Source: Burkholderiaceae bacterium
Lineage (GTDB): Bacteria; Pseudomonadota; Gammaproteobacteria; Burkholderiales; Burkholderiaceae_F
DNA length: 49,687 nt
Reading direction: 5' to 3'
Assembly: GCA_019236735.1 (NCBI GenBank)
Contig: JAFAIM010000036.1
Span: 1-49,687, forward strand
The position numbers were made by a program, and so were the translations under genes. Below, one piece after another: positions 39,252-49,078 of the stretch (its first letter is position 1; each line of letters begins with the position of its first letter). A model generated the notes under the pieces. The model did no database searches, was not told the DNA's origin, and saw only the letters and a program-made list of their open reading frames with translations.

Positions 39252-41707
39252 TCGCTTCGCTCATCGGGTTGTGCGAAGCGCGCCGCCAATTCGGCAATGC
39301 GCTTGGGCGACTTCTCGAATTCCGAAACGACGGCATCGGCAGCGCGGCGCATCAGCGGCTGCGCCTCCAGCGGTCGGATGTAGTTGCGGCGCAGGTAGGT
39401 CTTGATCAGCTCAGGCGACATCACGTGCGCCTTGCCATCGGCGCCGCTGCTGAACATGAACAACGTGCGCAAAGGGCTGATCCAGCGCAGCCGCGCCTTG
39501 ATGAATTCGTGCCCATTCCAGATCTCGAACCAGGATCCGCGCGGCCACGAAGCGAGCTGTTGGTCGATTTTCGCCTCGGCGTCGCGGTCGAGCTCGCCCA
39601 CGTCTGTCAGCGGCTCGGGAACGCTCAGGTCGACGTGATGCTCCGCCGCCGCTCGCAACAGCGCGTCGGTCGCCACGCGGATTCCACCAGGCACGGTCGT
39701 CATCGGGAAAGCCCCGGTGAGTTTGATGCCTTCCAGCTTGACGCGCAACTCGCTCGATTGCAACGAATGCTTGATGTACGTGGCCTGATCGGTCGGCTTG
39801 ACCGCCATCGCGTGCGAGGCCATCAACTGTTGGAAAAACTCATCTTGGTCGCGCTGGCTCATGCGGATCAGCGCCAGGCCGTCGCGCAAAATGCGGGTCA
39901 TCGACGGGATCAGGCCGACCAGGCGCTTGCGCTCGTCCGAGTTGGCCTTGGGTTGCACGCTCCACACGATCTCGTGGATCACCTCGCGGAAGCGCTTCGA
40001 GAAGCCCGCGGTCTCGTCGTCACGCAGCGTGGCGGCCACCAGCACCTGGACCCATGCACCCAGCAGGAAGTCGCGCAGGTATTCATCGAGCTCGACCCGG
40101 TCGAACGCGCGGCGCACCTGGATCGTCGTGTTGATGGTCAGGATCTCGCGCTTCTCGGCCTCCTCGAGTGCGCGCTTCGCGCGCGCCACCGGGTCGCTCT
40201 CGCGCGGCTGGATCTCACCGAGGAACGTGTCGAACTCCGACAGCAGCCGATCAAACACGGCGACGTCGCGGTCGAACCGTATCAGCACCTCGCGCACGAT
40301 GCGGTCGATCTCGGTGCGGAAGCGCTCGTTCTCATCGCCATACGGTTCCCAACCTGCCGAAGCGCTGGCGATACGGTCGATCAGCCGCCGTGCCGGGTGC
40401 GTACTGGAGGCGAAGAAGGCGGCGTCCATCAGGGCCGCTTTCAAAACCGGAAACTGGAGCCGAGACAGCAGCGCCTTGATTTCGTCCGGTACCTGTCCGT
40501 CGCGCAGTATCTGGTCGAACATCATGCCGACGATCTCGATCGTCAGCTTGTCGACCGTCCGCGTGGACTGCGACAGCAGGTGCTCGCGCCAGGCGCCAAT
40601 CGATCCGGCCGGGGTTCCCGCGAACACCGCCCCCTGCACGCCCTGCAGCCCCAACGTTTGCAGCTCGTTGATTGCCGAAATCAGCGGCGCCCCCACTGGC
40701 CCCTGCGCCGGCATCGGCGGCATCGCGTAGCCCGCCACGTTGGCCTGCAAGCGGGCAAGCAGATCGGAAAGCACTTGCTGCGCGTCGGCGATCGTCACCG
40801 GACCGACGCCCGTGATCGGGCCTGCCGCGGTCGTCGCAAACTGGCCCGCGTTTACGCCGCGCGGGCCAGCGCCAGCCGTACCGACGCCCCCCACCGTGCC
40901 GGGTGCGCCGGCGCCGGCAGCGCCCGGCGCCTGGAGCGCGCTTGCGGCAGCTGCAGCATCGCCGGGCGGTCCGCCGCGACCCGCCGCCCGACTGGCTGCA
41001 GCTGCCCCGTGCCGGCCCGCCAACTCGCGCCAGATCAGTTTGGCGTCTACGCCATGCGTACGAAAGTGATCCAGCAACGCGAGCTGCACACGCGCCAGCT
41101 CCTCGGCCAACGGCCGCTCGAACATGCCCAGGCAAAAAGCCCAGGCGTCCCGATGCAGGTTCACGTCCTCGAGGCCAGCCATCAGCGCCGGCATGAACGC
41201 GTCGGGCCCGTACGGATTTTCAGGATCGCGCAGCGTCGTGCGACCCGTCATGAAGCCGACCACAAGGTTCAGGTCGCGCAACGGCTCGTCGACGATCCGC
41301 CGCATACGGCGCGCGCTGCGCGCCGCCAGCGTTTCTGCCGCATCGTCCACCTGCTGCACCAGCGACAGCGATTCCAGATCGATCGGCGCCGCCTGCACGT
41401 TTGTCTTTACCACCAGCAGCTCGGCGATCAACCGGTCCTGTTGCTCCGGTATCCGCGCCAGGAACGCGTGCCGCAATTCGCTGGTCCGCGTTGACAGCAT
41501 CCGCTGCACCAGCGGCGTGCCGATGTCGAAGTCCCAGCGTGTCGTCAGTGCCTCGCGCACGCTGGCGGCGATCGCATCGAAGGAGCCGCCCAGCAGCTCG
41601 CACGAGATCGCCGCCGCCGACCGGAGCAGTGCCTGGGTCTGGCTGGCGGAAAGATACGGCAGGGCGCTCGGAGAGCGCGAACCGTCGAACTGCGGCGTGG
41701 TGTTCAT
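39248..41707 (-). CDS. DUF1631 family protein (copy 1)
   Basis: 819 residues, cytoplasmic, mostly helical, with a Gly/Ala/Pro-rich low-complexity insert at about 225-300. The C-terminal 120 residues (RGSWFEIWNGHEF, RLRWISPLRTLFMFSSG, LRRNYIRPLEAQPL) form a beta-rich module resembling a PilZ-like fold; this resemblance is by eye. Members of the family are of unknown function. It is translationally coupled to the GspE-like ATPase downstream, and a paralogue is encoded at 42727-45084. A sigma-70 promoter candidate lies just upstream. Confidence 0.88.
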   Translation of the reverse strand: MNTTPQFDGSRSPSALPYLSASQTQALLRSAAAISCELLGGSFDAIAASVREALTTRWDFDIGTPLVQRMLSTRTSELRHAFLARIPEQQDRLIAELLVVKTNVQAAPIDLESLSLVQQVDDAAETLAARSARRMRRIVDEPLRDLNLVVGFMTGRTTLRDPENPYGPDAFMPALMAGLEDVNLHRDAWAFCLGMFERPLAEELARVQLALLDHFRTHGVDAKLIWRELAGRHGAAAASRAAGRGGPPGDAAAAASALQAPGAAGAGAPGTVGGVGTAGAGPRGVNAGQFATTAAGPITGVGPVTIADAQQVLSDLLARLQANVAGYAMPPMPAQGPVGAPLISAINELQTLGLQGVQGAVFAGTPAGSIGAWREHLLSQSTRTVDKLTIEIVGMMFDQILRDGQVPDEIKALLSRLQFPVLKAALMDAAFFASSTHPARRLIDRIASASAGWEPYGDENERFRTEIDRIVREVLIRFDRDVAVFDRLLSEFDTFLGEIQPRESDPVARAKRALEEAEKREILTINTTIQVRRAFDRVELDEYLRDFLLGAWVQVLVAATLRDDETAGFSKRFREVIHEIVWSVQPKANSDERKRLVGLIPSMTRILRDGLALIRMSQRDQDEFFQQLMASHAMAVKPTDQATYIKHSLQSSELRVKLEGIKLTGAFPMTTVPGGIRVATDALLRAAAEHHVDLSVPEPLTDVGELDRDAEAKIDQQLASWPRGSWFEIWNGHEFIKARLRWISPLRTLFMFSSGADGKAHVMSPELIKTYLRRNYIRPLEAQPLMRRAADAVVSEFEKSPKRIAELAARFAQPDERSE

Positions 41708-41755
41708 GCGGCTATAAAGGGGCTACGCCGTGCGAGCCAGCCTGCCGGAAAATTG

Positions 41756-41783
41756 AATGTAGCCTCACATGAGAGCAAGTCAA
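41756..41783 (-). promoter_or_regulatory. Putative sigma-70 promoter of the DUF1631-ATPase operon
   Basis: Minus strand TTGACT (41783-41778), 16-base spacer, TACATT (41761-41756), about 50 bases before the ATG at 41707. The gap 41708-41846 holds nothing else recognisable. Confidence 0.55.
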
Positions 41784-41846
41784 GCCTGACAATGTGCCCG
41801 AAATGGGCCTCAACTTTTTAGACGGAATGCCGATATTGGCGTCCGT

Positions 41847-42626
41847 TCAGAGCGAAAAGCCGTCCTGCGGAGGCACGCGCGCCCGGCTGCCGCGGTTCTC
41901 CAGACCTGTGAGCCAGCGGCGCGCCGGCAACCCGTAGCCGGCCTCGATCGCCGCTGCGCGTTGCTGCAACCGGCGCGCTGCGATTCGGATCGGCGGGCCC
42001 GACGCAGCGAGCACCACCCGGTTGCCGAACGTTGTTTCGCGCATCACAAACACGCGGCGGTCGAAGGCACCGGCGATCCGCTCCAGGCTTGGGCCAAAGC
42101 TGCGCCCAAACAGGTTGAACGACGCAATCCCGGGCTCGCGCAGCACACGTCGGCAGGCTCGGTAGAACGCGTCATCGTCGTAGACCGGTCCACGCGCACG
42201 CGCATCGTACAAATCCACTTGCAGCCAATCGGTCGAGGCGCGCACGCCGGGCCGTCGCAGGAACGCGAAAGCGTCGGCGTGAACGATTGTCAAGCGTTCG
42301 TCCTGCTCGGGCAGCCCGAACCATTTGCGAGCCGTTCCGATCACAGTCGGATCGATTTCGACGACGACGGTTTCCGCAGATCGTAGATGACGGTAGCAGA
42401 ACTTCGTCAGCGCGGCCGCTCCGAGCCCGAGTTGCACCACCCGCCGCGGCCGCGGCAGCAGCAGAAGCGGAGCCATCATCTGCTGCTGGTACTCGAGTTC
42501 GAGGCGGTAGGGCTGAGCGATCCGCATTGCACCTTGCACCCACTCGGTGCCGAAGTGCAGATACCGGACCCCACTTTCCTCCGACAGCGTCACCGGCTGC
42601 GGCCGCGCCGCGCCGCTTAGTGGCAT
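41847..42626 (-). CDS. Spermidine/spermine synthase-like methyltransferase-fold protein
   Basis: 259 residues from ATG 42626. Rossmann fold with VVQLGLGAAALTKFCYRHL (motif I), TVVVEIDPTVIGTARKWFGL (motif II), and LTIVHADAFAFL then TDWLQVDLYD; this is the SpeE-like layout, but the protein lacks the full polyamine-synthase active site as far as can be judged, so the substrate is open. The ATG lies inside the palindromic element at 42618-42690; the conserved part begins near VRYLHFG, and a GTG at 42593 may be the original start. Confidence 0.82.
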   Translation of the reverse strand: MPLSGAARPQPVTLSEESGVRYLHFGTEWVQGAMRIAQPYRLELEYQQQMMAPLLLLPRPRRVVQLGLGAAALTKFCYRHLRSAETVVVEIDPTVIGTARKWFGLPEQDERLTIVHADAFAFLRRPGVRASTDWLQVDLYDARARGPVYDDDAFYRACRRVLREPGIASFNLFGRSFGPSLERIAGAFDRRVFVMRETTFGNRVVLAASGPPIRIAARRLQQRAAAIEAGYGLPARRWLTGLENRGSRARVPPQDGFSL

Positions 42627-42690
42627 GTAACACCCGATTCGGGAGGAAAAGGCGCGCAAGCATTGCCGAATCGGGTGTTACATGCCACTA
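42618..42690. mobile_element. 73-bp TA-flanked palindromic element (miniature MITE)
   Basis: A perfect 25-bp inverted repeat: the arm at 42618-42642 begins TAGTGGCATGTAACACC, and its exact reverse complement ends at 42690; the loop is 23 bases. Both ends are TA and the next bases are GTGGC, like the TA-flanked GTG ends of the element at 8672-8853, although the two are otherwise different sequences. It lies between the second DUF1631 gene and the spermidine-synthase-like gene and supplies an ATG to the latter. It could also form a strong RNA hairpin. Confidence 0.7.
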
Positions 42691-42726
42691 CGTCTCCTCC
42701 GCGCGCCTCCGCGCCAGGCGTGTCGT

Positions 42727-45084
42727 TCAAGGGGTTTTGAGATCCGACATCACCCCCTGGACGACGCGGTCGAACAGCGGTGCCGACTCCACCGGCATCA
42801 GCCATCCGGACTGCAGGTACGACGTCAGTGTATCGGGGGACACTGAGAGCGCCTGATCGCCCGCAGTGGTCGTGAACAGGTACAGGGATTTCTTCGGGCT
42901 GATCCACCGCAGCACAACCCGCTGCGACTTGCCTTCGCTCGTGCGCATATCGAACCACAAACCGCGGCGCATGCCGGCAATCACGTTCAAGGATTGCGGC
43001 TCATCCATCCCGTACTTCGCTCCGACCGTCATCGCTGTCTTCGGCGGCGCCTCCAGGTGCGTCACGGGGGCGGCGCTGGCATGCAGCGCATGGCGTACGG
43101 CATCGTCGGACACCTTGATCTGCTCGGCCGGAACGTCGCTGGTGTCGTTCGCTTCGGTAGGGATCCGAAAGCCGTCCAGCTTGATCCGAACGGTGGCAGG
43201 CGTGAATTGCGGCAACGATCCGTGCGCGAGCTCCAGAGCCTTGACCGCGCTCGCGTGTGAATTCATCAGTCGCCCGAAAAACTGCTGGATCCGCTCGGCT
43301 GGCCATTCGATGGCCTCCAACCCCTCGCGCAGCGCCGCCAGCACGCCCGGTATCGTGCCGATCATCCGTTTGCGGTCGCCCGGATTGATCTTCGGCTGCA
43401 CGCTCCACACCAGCTCCGGAATCACGTCAAGGTAGCGCCGCACCAGCCCCGGCTCGTTCTTTTCGCGTGCGGAAGCATCGACCAGCACACGCACCCACAC
43501 GTCGAGCAGGAAGTCGCGCAAATACGATTCGAGTTGCACGCCGTCGAACGCGCTGCGCACCTGCATCGTCGCTTTGATCGCCAGGATCTCGCGGTTCTCG
43601 GCCTCCGCCAGGGCCCGGCGCGCGCGCTCGATCGGGTCGTCGTCGCGCGTGCGCTCTTCCTCCAGGAAAGTCTCGAACTTTTCCAGCGCTTGTGCGAACG
43701 ACTGCGGCGCGTCGGCTCCCGCGTTGATCACGGTGTCGATCGCGCCGCAAACCTGATCGAAGTAACGCTTATTGTCGTCGCCCTCCGCCGACCACCCGAC
43801 CGAGGTGCTGGCGATGCGGTCCAGCAGACGCCGTGCCGGCTGCTGCGGATCGGCGAACAGCTCAGGGTCGGCAAGCGCGACTTTCAGCAGCGGAAACTGC
43901 AGCCGCGCCAGCTGCTCCTTGATCGCATCCGGCACGTGACGGTCGCGCGCAATCCGATCGAACAGCAGCCCGATCAGCTCGATCGTCAGCTTGTCGAGCT
44001 TGCGCGACGCGGCTCCGATCAAACCATGCCGCAGCGCCGCCGTGCTGACCGCTTCGGCGCGGCCGGCGACCGCTGCTGCCGCGCTCGCTCGCAGCGCTTC
44101 GTTGACCGCAGACATCAGTCCGGGGTCGAATGCCGGGCCCGCGGCCATCGCGGCCGCAACCGCTGGGCCCAGAACGGCCGCTGCCCCGAGGGCTGCAGGG
44201 TCGACTCCTGCGGGACCGATCGCCGTCGGTGTGCGCGCCTGCAACAGAGCAACCAGCGCCGAGCGCGTCTGGGCGTCGTCCAATCCACCCAGGCCGCCGC
44301 CACGCGACTGCGTCTGGTCACCAGTGTCGCCGCGCCCGCCACCCGATGCAGCACCGGGACCGCCCGCTCCGCCCGCCGATGTGCGGGCCGCGCCGGGTCC
44401 GCCTGCGCCGGTGGGTTGCCACGCGGGAATTGCGTCGCCTGCGCCGCTCGCCGCCAGACGTTGATCGATCTGCATGTAGGCCTGCCCGGCGACCCGGCCG
44501 AGGGCGCCGGAGACGATCCGCATCAGCGCAACGATGTCGCCTTCGCCGATACCGATCTGGCGCAACGCCCCGGCGATTGCGCGAACGAACAGCGCCACTC
44601 GGAACGGCGACTCGGCATCGCGCAGATCGGGCTCGCGCAGCAGGTTGATCAGCCGCAGCTTGACTGCGCCGAACTCTTCGTCGCACGCATTGCGCAAGCG
44701 AGCCGCGCTCTGATCGACTGCCGCATCAAACTCGGAGTCCTCATGGCCCACTAGAGACAGCTTTTTTGCCGCGCCGCTTTCGGAGCCACGCCCTGAGACG
44801 AACGCGCTGATCGACGACGTCAGCTCCGGCTGCAGCGCCTCTAGGTATGCCTGCACGAACGCGCGGTCGCGCGACAGCACCATTTTCAAGCGGCGACCGT
44901 CGGGCTCCTCGAGCGACTTGGCTAGCGGCATCAACGATTCGGCGATCGCGCTGGGCAGCTTGTTTTCAACGGCGGCGCGAACTCCGCCCCAGCAATCGTC
45001 GAACAAGCCCTTGTAGCGAGCCCGCCGCGAGACAGCGGAGGATTGCTTCCCCTTTGGCGTTCGGTCCTGCGATTCCTCAATCAT
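42727..45084 (-). CDS. DUF1631 family protein (copy 2)
   Basis: 785 residues; paralogue of the protein encoded at 39248-41707, sharing the order of helical blocks (LDKLTIELIGLLFDRIARD versus the corresponding segment in copy 1; YLRDFLLDVWVRVLV) and the C-terminal beta-rich module (RGLWFDMRTSEG, VLRWISPKKSLYLFTT). It has a Gly/Ala-rich low-complexity stretch at about 220-270. Cytoplasmic, no signal peptide. ATG at 45084. Function unknown. Confidence 0.88.
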   Translation of the reverse strand: MIEESQDRTPKGKQSSAVSRRARYKGLFDDCWGGVRAAVENKLPSAIAESLMPLAKSLEEPDGRRLKMVLSRDRAFVQAYLEALQPELTSSISAFVSGRGSESGAAKKLSLVGHEDSEFDAAVDQSAARLRNACDEEFGAVKLRLINLLREPDLRDAESPFRVALFVRAIAGALRQIGIGEGDIVALMRIVSGALGRVAGQAYMQIDQRLAASGAGDAIPAWQPTGAGGPGAARTSAGGAGGPGAASGGGRGDTGDQTQSRGGGLGGLDDAQTRSALVALLQARTPTAIGPAGVDPAALGAAAVLGPAVAAAMAAGPAFDPGLMSAVNEALRASAAAAVAGRAEAVSTAALRHGLIGAASRKLDKLTIELIGLLFDRIARDRHVPDAIKEQLARLQFPLLKVALADPELFADPQQPARRLLDRIASTSVGWSAEGDDNKRYFDQVCGAIDTVINAGADAPQSFAQALEKFETFLEEERTRDDDPIERARRALAEAENREILAIKATMQVRSAFDGVQLESYLRDFLLDVWVRVLVDASAREKNEPGLVRRYLDVIPELVWSVQPKINPGDRKRMIGTIPGVLAALREGLEAIEWPAERIQQFFGRLMNSHASAVKALELAHGSLPQFTPATVRIKLDGFRIPTEANDTSDVPAEQIKVSDDAVRHALHASAAPVTHLEAPPKTAMTVGAKYGMDEPQSLNVIAGMRRGLWFDMRTSEGKSQRVVLRWISPKKSLYLFTTTAGDQALSVSPDTLTSYLQSGWLMPVESAPLFDRVVQGVMSDLKTP

Positions 45085-45153
45085 TCTGACGGCGTTCGAT
45101 CGCGGCGGCCGATCGACGGAAGCTCGGTCGTTCCAGCTTAAACCCAGCGGGCG

Positions 45154-45693
45154 TCAGCACCAAACGCGAAAAAAGGCCTGCCACACGGCCAGCTTGTCCT
45201 CAATGCGGCGGGCAGCATGCGCCGGGCTGGTCGAAGGCAGCACCTCGCAGGCATAGCCCAGTTCGAGGACGCTCCGCCGCACCCGCCCGGCGGCCTGTCC
45301 ATTGCAGGCGACGGCGCGCAGCCCCGGGGCCAGTTGCGCCAGCAAACCCAGGTCGTTCGGCCGCGGCGCATGAATTTGCGAGTCCAGGCTGCCGCTTCGC
45401 CGACAGTCGGCGTAGACATCCCAGATACCGACCCGATGCGCCAGCACGCACCGCAGCCGCTCCCCGTATTCGAGGTCTTGCAAAGGCTCCCCCAGGATCG
45501 CGCCCAGAATGCGCCAGAACTGATTGCGCGCGTGGCCGTAGTACTGATGCGCAGCGAGCGAGGTCGAGCTGGGGAAGCTTCCCAGCACCAGCACGCGCAC
45601 GTGCTCGTCGATTACGGGGGCAAAGCCTTTGCAGCGGCGTGTGGCGCTGCGCACCGCGCCGGTACGTCGAGGTGAAGCGGACCGGTTCGACAT
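45154..45693 (-). CDS. DNA-deoxyinosine (hypoxanthine) glycosylase, UDG superfamily family 6
   Basis: Base-excision repair enzyme removing hypoxanthine formed by adenine deamination. 179 residues. The family motif GSFPSSTSLAAHQYYGHARN near residue 38 includes the active-site region, and LPSTSPAHA near the C-terminus is the second motif. Cytoplasmic. It lies between the DUF1631 gene and htpG on the same strand; no functional link is evident. Confidence 0.9.
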   Translation of the reverse strand: MSNRSASPRRTGAVRSATRRCKGFAPVIDEHVRVLVLGSFPSSTSLAAHQYYGHARNQFWRILGAILGEPLQDLEYGERLRCVLAHRVGIWDVYADCRRSGSLDSQIHAPRPNDLGLLAQLAPGLRAVACNGQAAGRVRRSVLELGYACEVLPSTSPAHAARRIEDKLAVWQAFFRVWC

Positions 45694-45729
45694 ATTGGCT
45701 CCGGCTCCAGCTCCCCGTGCGACCTGTCA

Positions 45730-47622
45730 CTACGCTTTGAGCCGGCCCAACAGCAGTCCGTTGACCCGACGCACGTGCGCAGCCGGATCGTCGAGCTGCC
45801 CGCCGTCAGCCAGTACCGCCTGCTCCAGCAGCAGGTTCGCCCACTGCTCCAGACTCGAGTCGTCGGTGCGCAACCGCCGCACGAGCGGATGGTCCGCGTT
45901 GAGCTCCAGGATCGGAGCAGGCGCAGGCGTGCTCTGCCCAGCCGCTTTCAGCAGCCGCTGCAGATGCGAGCTGACCTGATCCTTGTCGACGACGATGCAG
46001 GCGGGCGATTCGGTCAGCCGAGCGCTCAAGCGCACCCGCGTAACCCGTTCGCCGAGCGCCTGCTTCACGCGCTCGAGCAGCGGCTGGAACTCGGTCTCGA
46101 CCTTATGCCGTTCGTCCGTTTCCTGTGCGTCGGCCAAGGCTCCCAGGTCCAGTTCACCCTTGGCGACCGATTGCAGCGGTTTTCCCTCGAATTCCGTCAG
46201 GAAGCCGATCATCCATTCATCGACGCGGTCGGTCAGCAGCAGCACCTCGACGCCCTTCTTGCGAAAGATTTCCAAGTGAGGGCTGCCGTGCGCCGCTTCC
46301 ACCGAGTCGGCAGTCAGGAAGTAGATGTTCTTTTGCGCCGGCACCATGCGGGCGACGTACTCCGCCAGCGACACGGCCGGCGCGGCGACGCCGGCCTCGC
46401 TCGTGCTGCGGAAGCGCAACAGACGAGCGATTCGCTCGCGATTGGCGGGATCCTCACCCGCACCCTCCTTCAACACGGAACCGAACTCGGCCCAGAACTT
46501 CGCATAGTCGTCTTTGCGGTTTTCGGCGAGGTCTTCCAGCAGTGCCAGGATCCGCTTGGTGCTGCCCTCGCGGATCATCCGTACGTCGCGGCTTTCTTGC
46601 AGCAATTCGCGCGAGACGTTCAGCGGCAGATCGTTCGAATCCACCACGCCGCTCACGAAGCGCAGATACGCCGGCAAAAGCTGCTCGGCGTCGTCCATGA
46701 TGAACACGCGTCGAACGTACAGCTTCAAACCCCTCTGGTGCCGCCGATCCCATAGATCGAATGGCGCCTGCGCCGGCAGGTACAGCAGCTGGATGTATTC
46801 GTTGCGTCCCTCGACCCGGTGGTGGGTCCAGGCGAGCGCCTCACCGAAATCGTGCGACAGGTGCTTGTAGAAGTCGCGATACTGCTGCTCGGTGATGTCC
46901 GACTTGGGTCGCGCCCAAAGCGCGGAGGCCTGGTTCACCGTCTCCAGCTCGCCGGTGCGGCGGTACTCGCTTTTGTCCTTGTCCCAATGCTCCTTCGGCA
47001 TTCGGACCGGTGTGCTGATGTGGTCGGAATACTTGACCAGGATCGAGCGCAGCTGCCAGGACGACAACAGCTCAGTATCCTCGGACTTCAGGTGCAGGAT
47101 CACGTCGGTGCCGCGTTGTGCGCGCTCGGCCGACTCCAGCGTAAATTCTCCGGCGCCGTCCGATTCCCAGCGCACCGCTTCCGCGGCCGATAGGCCGGCT
47201 CGTCGCGAAATCACGGTGAGGCGGTCAGCAACGATGAACGCCGAGTAGAACCCCACGCCGAACTGGCCAATCAGCTGAGCGTCTTTCTGCTGGTCGCCGG
47301 TGAGTCTGTCGAAGAACTCGCGAGTCCCGCTGCGGGCGATCGTGCCGAGGTTCATCACGATCTCCTCGCGGCTCATCCCGATGCCGTTGTCGGAAACGGT
47401 GATCGTCTTGCCATGCTTGTCATAGTCGACCAGGATCGAGAGCTCGTCGCCGGCTTGCAGCAGCTCGGGCGTTCCAATCGCTTCGAACCGCAGGCGGTCG
47501 CAGGCGTCGGAGGCGTTGCTGATCAGCTCGCGCAGGAAGATCTCGCGGTTGCTGTACAGCGAATGGATCATCAGCTTCAGCAGCTGCTTGACCTCGGCCT
47601 GGAATCCCAGCGTCTCCTTCAT
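45730..47622 (-). CDS. htpG: Chaperone HtpG (Hsp90)
   Basis: ATP-dependent dimeric chaperone. GHKL ATPase domain at residues 1-230 with [15 protein letters not shown] (catalytic Glu), [10 protein letters not shown] and [11 protein letters not shown]; middle domain with [20 protein letters not shown]-terminal dimerisation domain. ATG at 47622 ([11 protein letters not shown]) gives 630 residues, the usual size; an in-frame GTG 9 bases upstream is also possible. No clear sigma-32 promoter was found upstream. Confidence 0.97.
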   Translation of the reverse strand: MKETLGFQAEVKQLLKLMIHSLYSNREIFLRELISNASDACDRLRFEAIGTPELLQAGDELSILVDYDKHGKTITVSDNGIGMSREEIVMNLGTIARSGTREFFDRLTGDQQKDAQLIGQFGVGFYSAFIVADRLTVISRRAGLSAAEAVRWESDGAGEFTLESAERAQRGTDVILHLKSEDTELLSSWQLRSILVKYSDHISTPVRMPKEHWDKDKSEYRRTGELETVNQASALWARPKSDITEQQYRDFYKHLSHDFGEALAWTHHRVEGRNEYIQLLYLPAQAPFDLWDRRHQRGLKLYVRRVFIMDDAEQLLPAYLRFVSGVVDSNDLPLNVSRELLQESRDVRMIREGSTKRILALLEDLAENRKDDYAKFWAEFGSVLKEGAGEDPANRERIARLLRFRSTSEAGVAAPAVSLAEYVARMVPAQKNIYFLTADSVEAAHGSPHLEIFRKKGVEVLLLTDRVDEWMIGFLTEFEGKPLQSVAKGELDLGALADAQETDERHKVETEFQPLLERVKQALGERVTRVRLSARLTESPACIVVDKDQVSSHLQRLLKAAGQSTPAPAPILELNADHPLVRRLRTDDSSLEQWANLLLEQAVLADGGQLDDPAAHVRRVNGLLLGRLKA

Positions 47623-47739
47623 CACGAGCACCCCTTATCCGTCCGCGCGCAGGCGCGGGGATTGTAGACGGTACCGGCAGCGGGCTTGGTATCCTGTCGC
47701 GACCCCACTGCTATTCCGAGATTGCGAGACTCCGAAACC

Positions 47740-48633
47740 ATGCCCGTACCGCGAAGCTATTCCTTCTGCACATGCGATGTGTTCACCGACCGGCGTTTCG
47801 GCGGCAACCAGCTCGCCGTCGTGCTGGAGGCCGACGATCTGCCCGCCGATCAGATGCAGGCGATCGCGCGTGAATTCAACTACTCGGAGACGGTCTTTGT
47901 GCTGCCGCCTTCGAGTCCGGCCCATACCGCGCGGGCGCGAATCTTCACCCCGGCGCGCGAGCTTCGCTTCGCCGGACACCCGACGATCGGCACTGCATTT
48001 GTGCTGGCTACCTGCCGGCCGGCGCTGGCCGGCGCGGAACGGATCGTGCTGGAAGAAGGTGTCGGCCCGGTCTCGATCAGCGTCGAGCGGGACGGCACGC
48101 AAATCCGCCGTTGCGTTTTCGCCGCCCCGACCCTGCCGCAAGCCGGGCCACCGGCGCCGCCGCGCGACGCCCTGGCGGCGATGCTGGGACTGGCGCCGTT
48201 GGAGGTGCTCGATTCGGCCGAATCCTGGTCGTGCGGGATGGGTTTCCTCGTGGTGCCGGTTTCGTCGGTCGCAGCGCTCGAACGGTGCCGGCTGGACATT
48301 GCCGTGTGGTCCAGCACGCTGGCAGCCTGGGAATCCAAACATGTCTACCCGGTCGCACAGGCGGGAGCGGCCTGGCGCGTTCGGATGTTCGCTCCCGACG
48401 CCGGCGTGCCGGAAGATCCGGCGACCGGATCGGCGGCAGCGGCTTTCGCGGGGTGGCTCGCCCATTACGCGCCGCAGGCGGCGCGCCGCTCCCACTACAC
48501 GCTGCTGCAGGGTCAGGAGATCGGGCGGCCAAGCCGCCTCGATGTGACGATCGATCGCGATGGCGAGCGTGTGACGCAGGTGCAGGTGGGCGGCAGCAGT
48601 GTGATGGTCAGCCAGGGGACTTTGCTCGCGTGA
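47740..48633 (+). CDS. PhzF family isomerase-like protein
   Basis: 297 residues, PhzF/diaminopimelate-epimerase-like fold: CDVFTDRRFGGNQLAVV at the N-terminus, catalytic Glu in NYSETVFV, RFAGHPTIGTA, and EDPATGSAAAAFAGWL in the C-terminal half. Soluble and cytoplasmic. Most family members outside phenazine clusters are uncharacterised, and no phenazine genes are nearby, so the substrate is unknown. Divergent from htpG. Confidence 0.92.
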   Translation: MPVPRSYSFCTCDVFTDRRFGGNQLAVVLEADDLPADQMQAIAREFNYSETVFVLPPSSPAHTARARIFTPARELRFAGHPTIGTAFVLATCRPALAGAERIVLEEGVGPVSISVERDGTQIRRCVFAAPTLPQAGPPAPPRDALAAMLGLAPLEVLDSAESWSCGMGFLVVPVSSVAALERCRLDIAVWSSTLAAWESKHVYPVAQAGAAWRVRMFAPDAGVPEDPATGSAAAAFAGWLAHYAPQAARRSHYTLLQGQEIGRPSRLDVTIDRDGERVTQVQVGGSSVMVSQGTLLA

Positions 48634-48781
48634 TTGCTCCGGTACGACTGGCCTCCCGGTCGCTTGAGTGAGGTGGGCTGCAATGTGCACTATCCACCAA
48701 TTCCGGTTGGCCGACCGAGCGCCTTCCCCGGTAATCGTAACGTCGGCAATCGGGCCAATTGCGGGCGCTTGGCAATGTCCG

Positions 48782-49078
48782 CTAACGATCTCGCCAAAAG
48801 CCCGGCCGCCGACTGTGATGTGCCACCGCCAACACGTTGACCACCGATTCGGCGAGTTCGTAATGGATCGTGTACGGGAAGCGCCTCAGGACGCGTCGAT
48901 ACACATCATCCTCGTCACGGGGCCAGACGCCAGCACTTTCGGCGAGGTCATCGATCGCTTCGGAAACCTCGGATCTGAATCCGTCGGCCGCGAGCGGGCT
49001 TCGCTCTCGATACCACAGAAAGGCCTCGCGGATATCGGCTTCCGCCTCGGGCAAGACCGAGACCGCGAACCGCCTCAA
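48782..49078 (-). CDS. ParE/RelE-family toxin of a toxin-antitoxin pair
   Basis: 98 residues: LPEAEADIREAFLWYRERSP, the typical ParE N-terminal helices, then YRRVLRRFPYTIHYE and VLAVAHHSRRPGFW at the C-terminus. The start is a TTG at 49078 that overlaps the TGA of the antitoxin gene (TTGA); no ATG or GTG fits the family N-terminus (LRRFAVSVLPEAE). The longer open frame upstream is the antitoxin gene out of frame. Confidence 0.88.
   Translation of the reverse strand: MRRFAVSVLPEAEADIREAFLWYRERSPLAADGFRSEVSEAIDDLAESAGVWPRDEDDVYRRVLRRFPYTIHYELAESVVNVLAVAHHSRRPGFWRDR

Noticed and set aside
38819-41494. 891-codon plus-strand frame over the DUF1631 gene
   Set aside because: Antisense shadow of a real gene that has family similarity in the minus frame.
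47623-47739. Heat-shock (sigma-32) promoter or CIRCE element before htpG
   Set aside because: No CTTGAA/CCCCAT pair at proper spacing and no CIRCE repeat; only a TACAAT-like -10 is visible.
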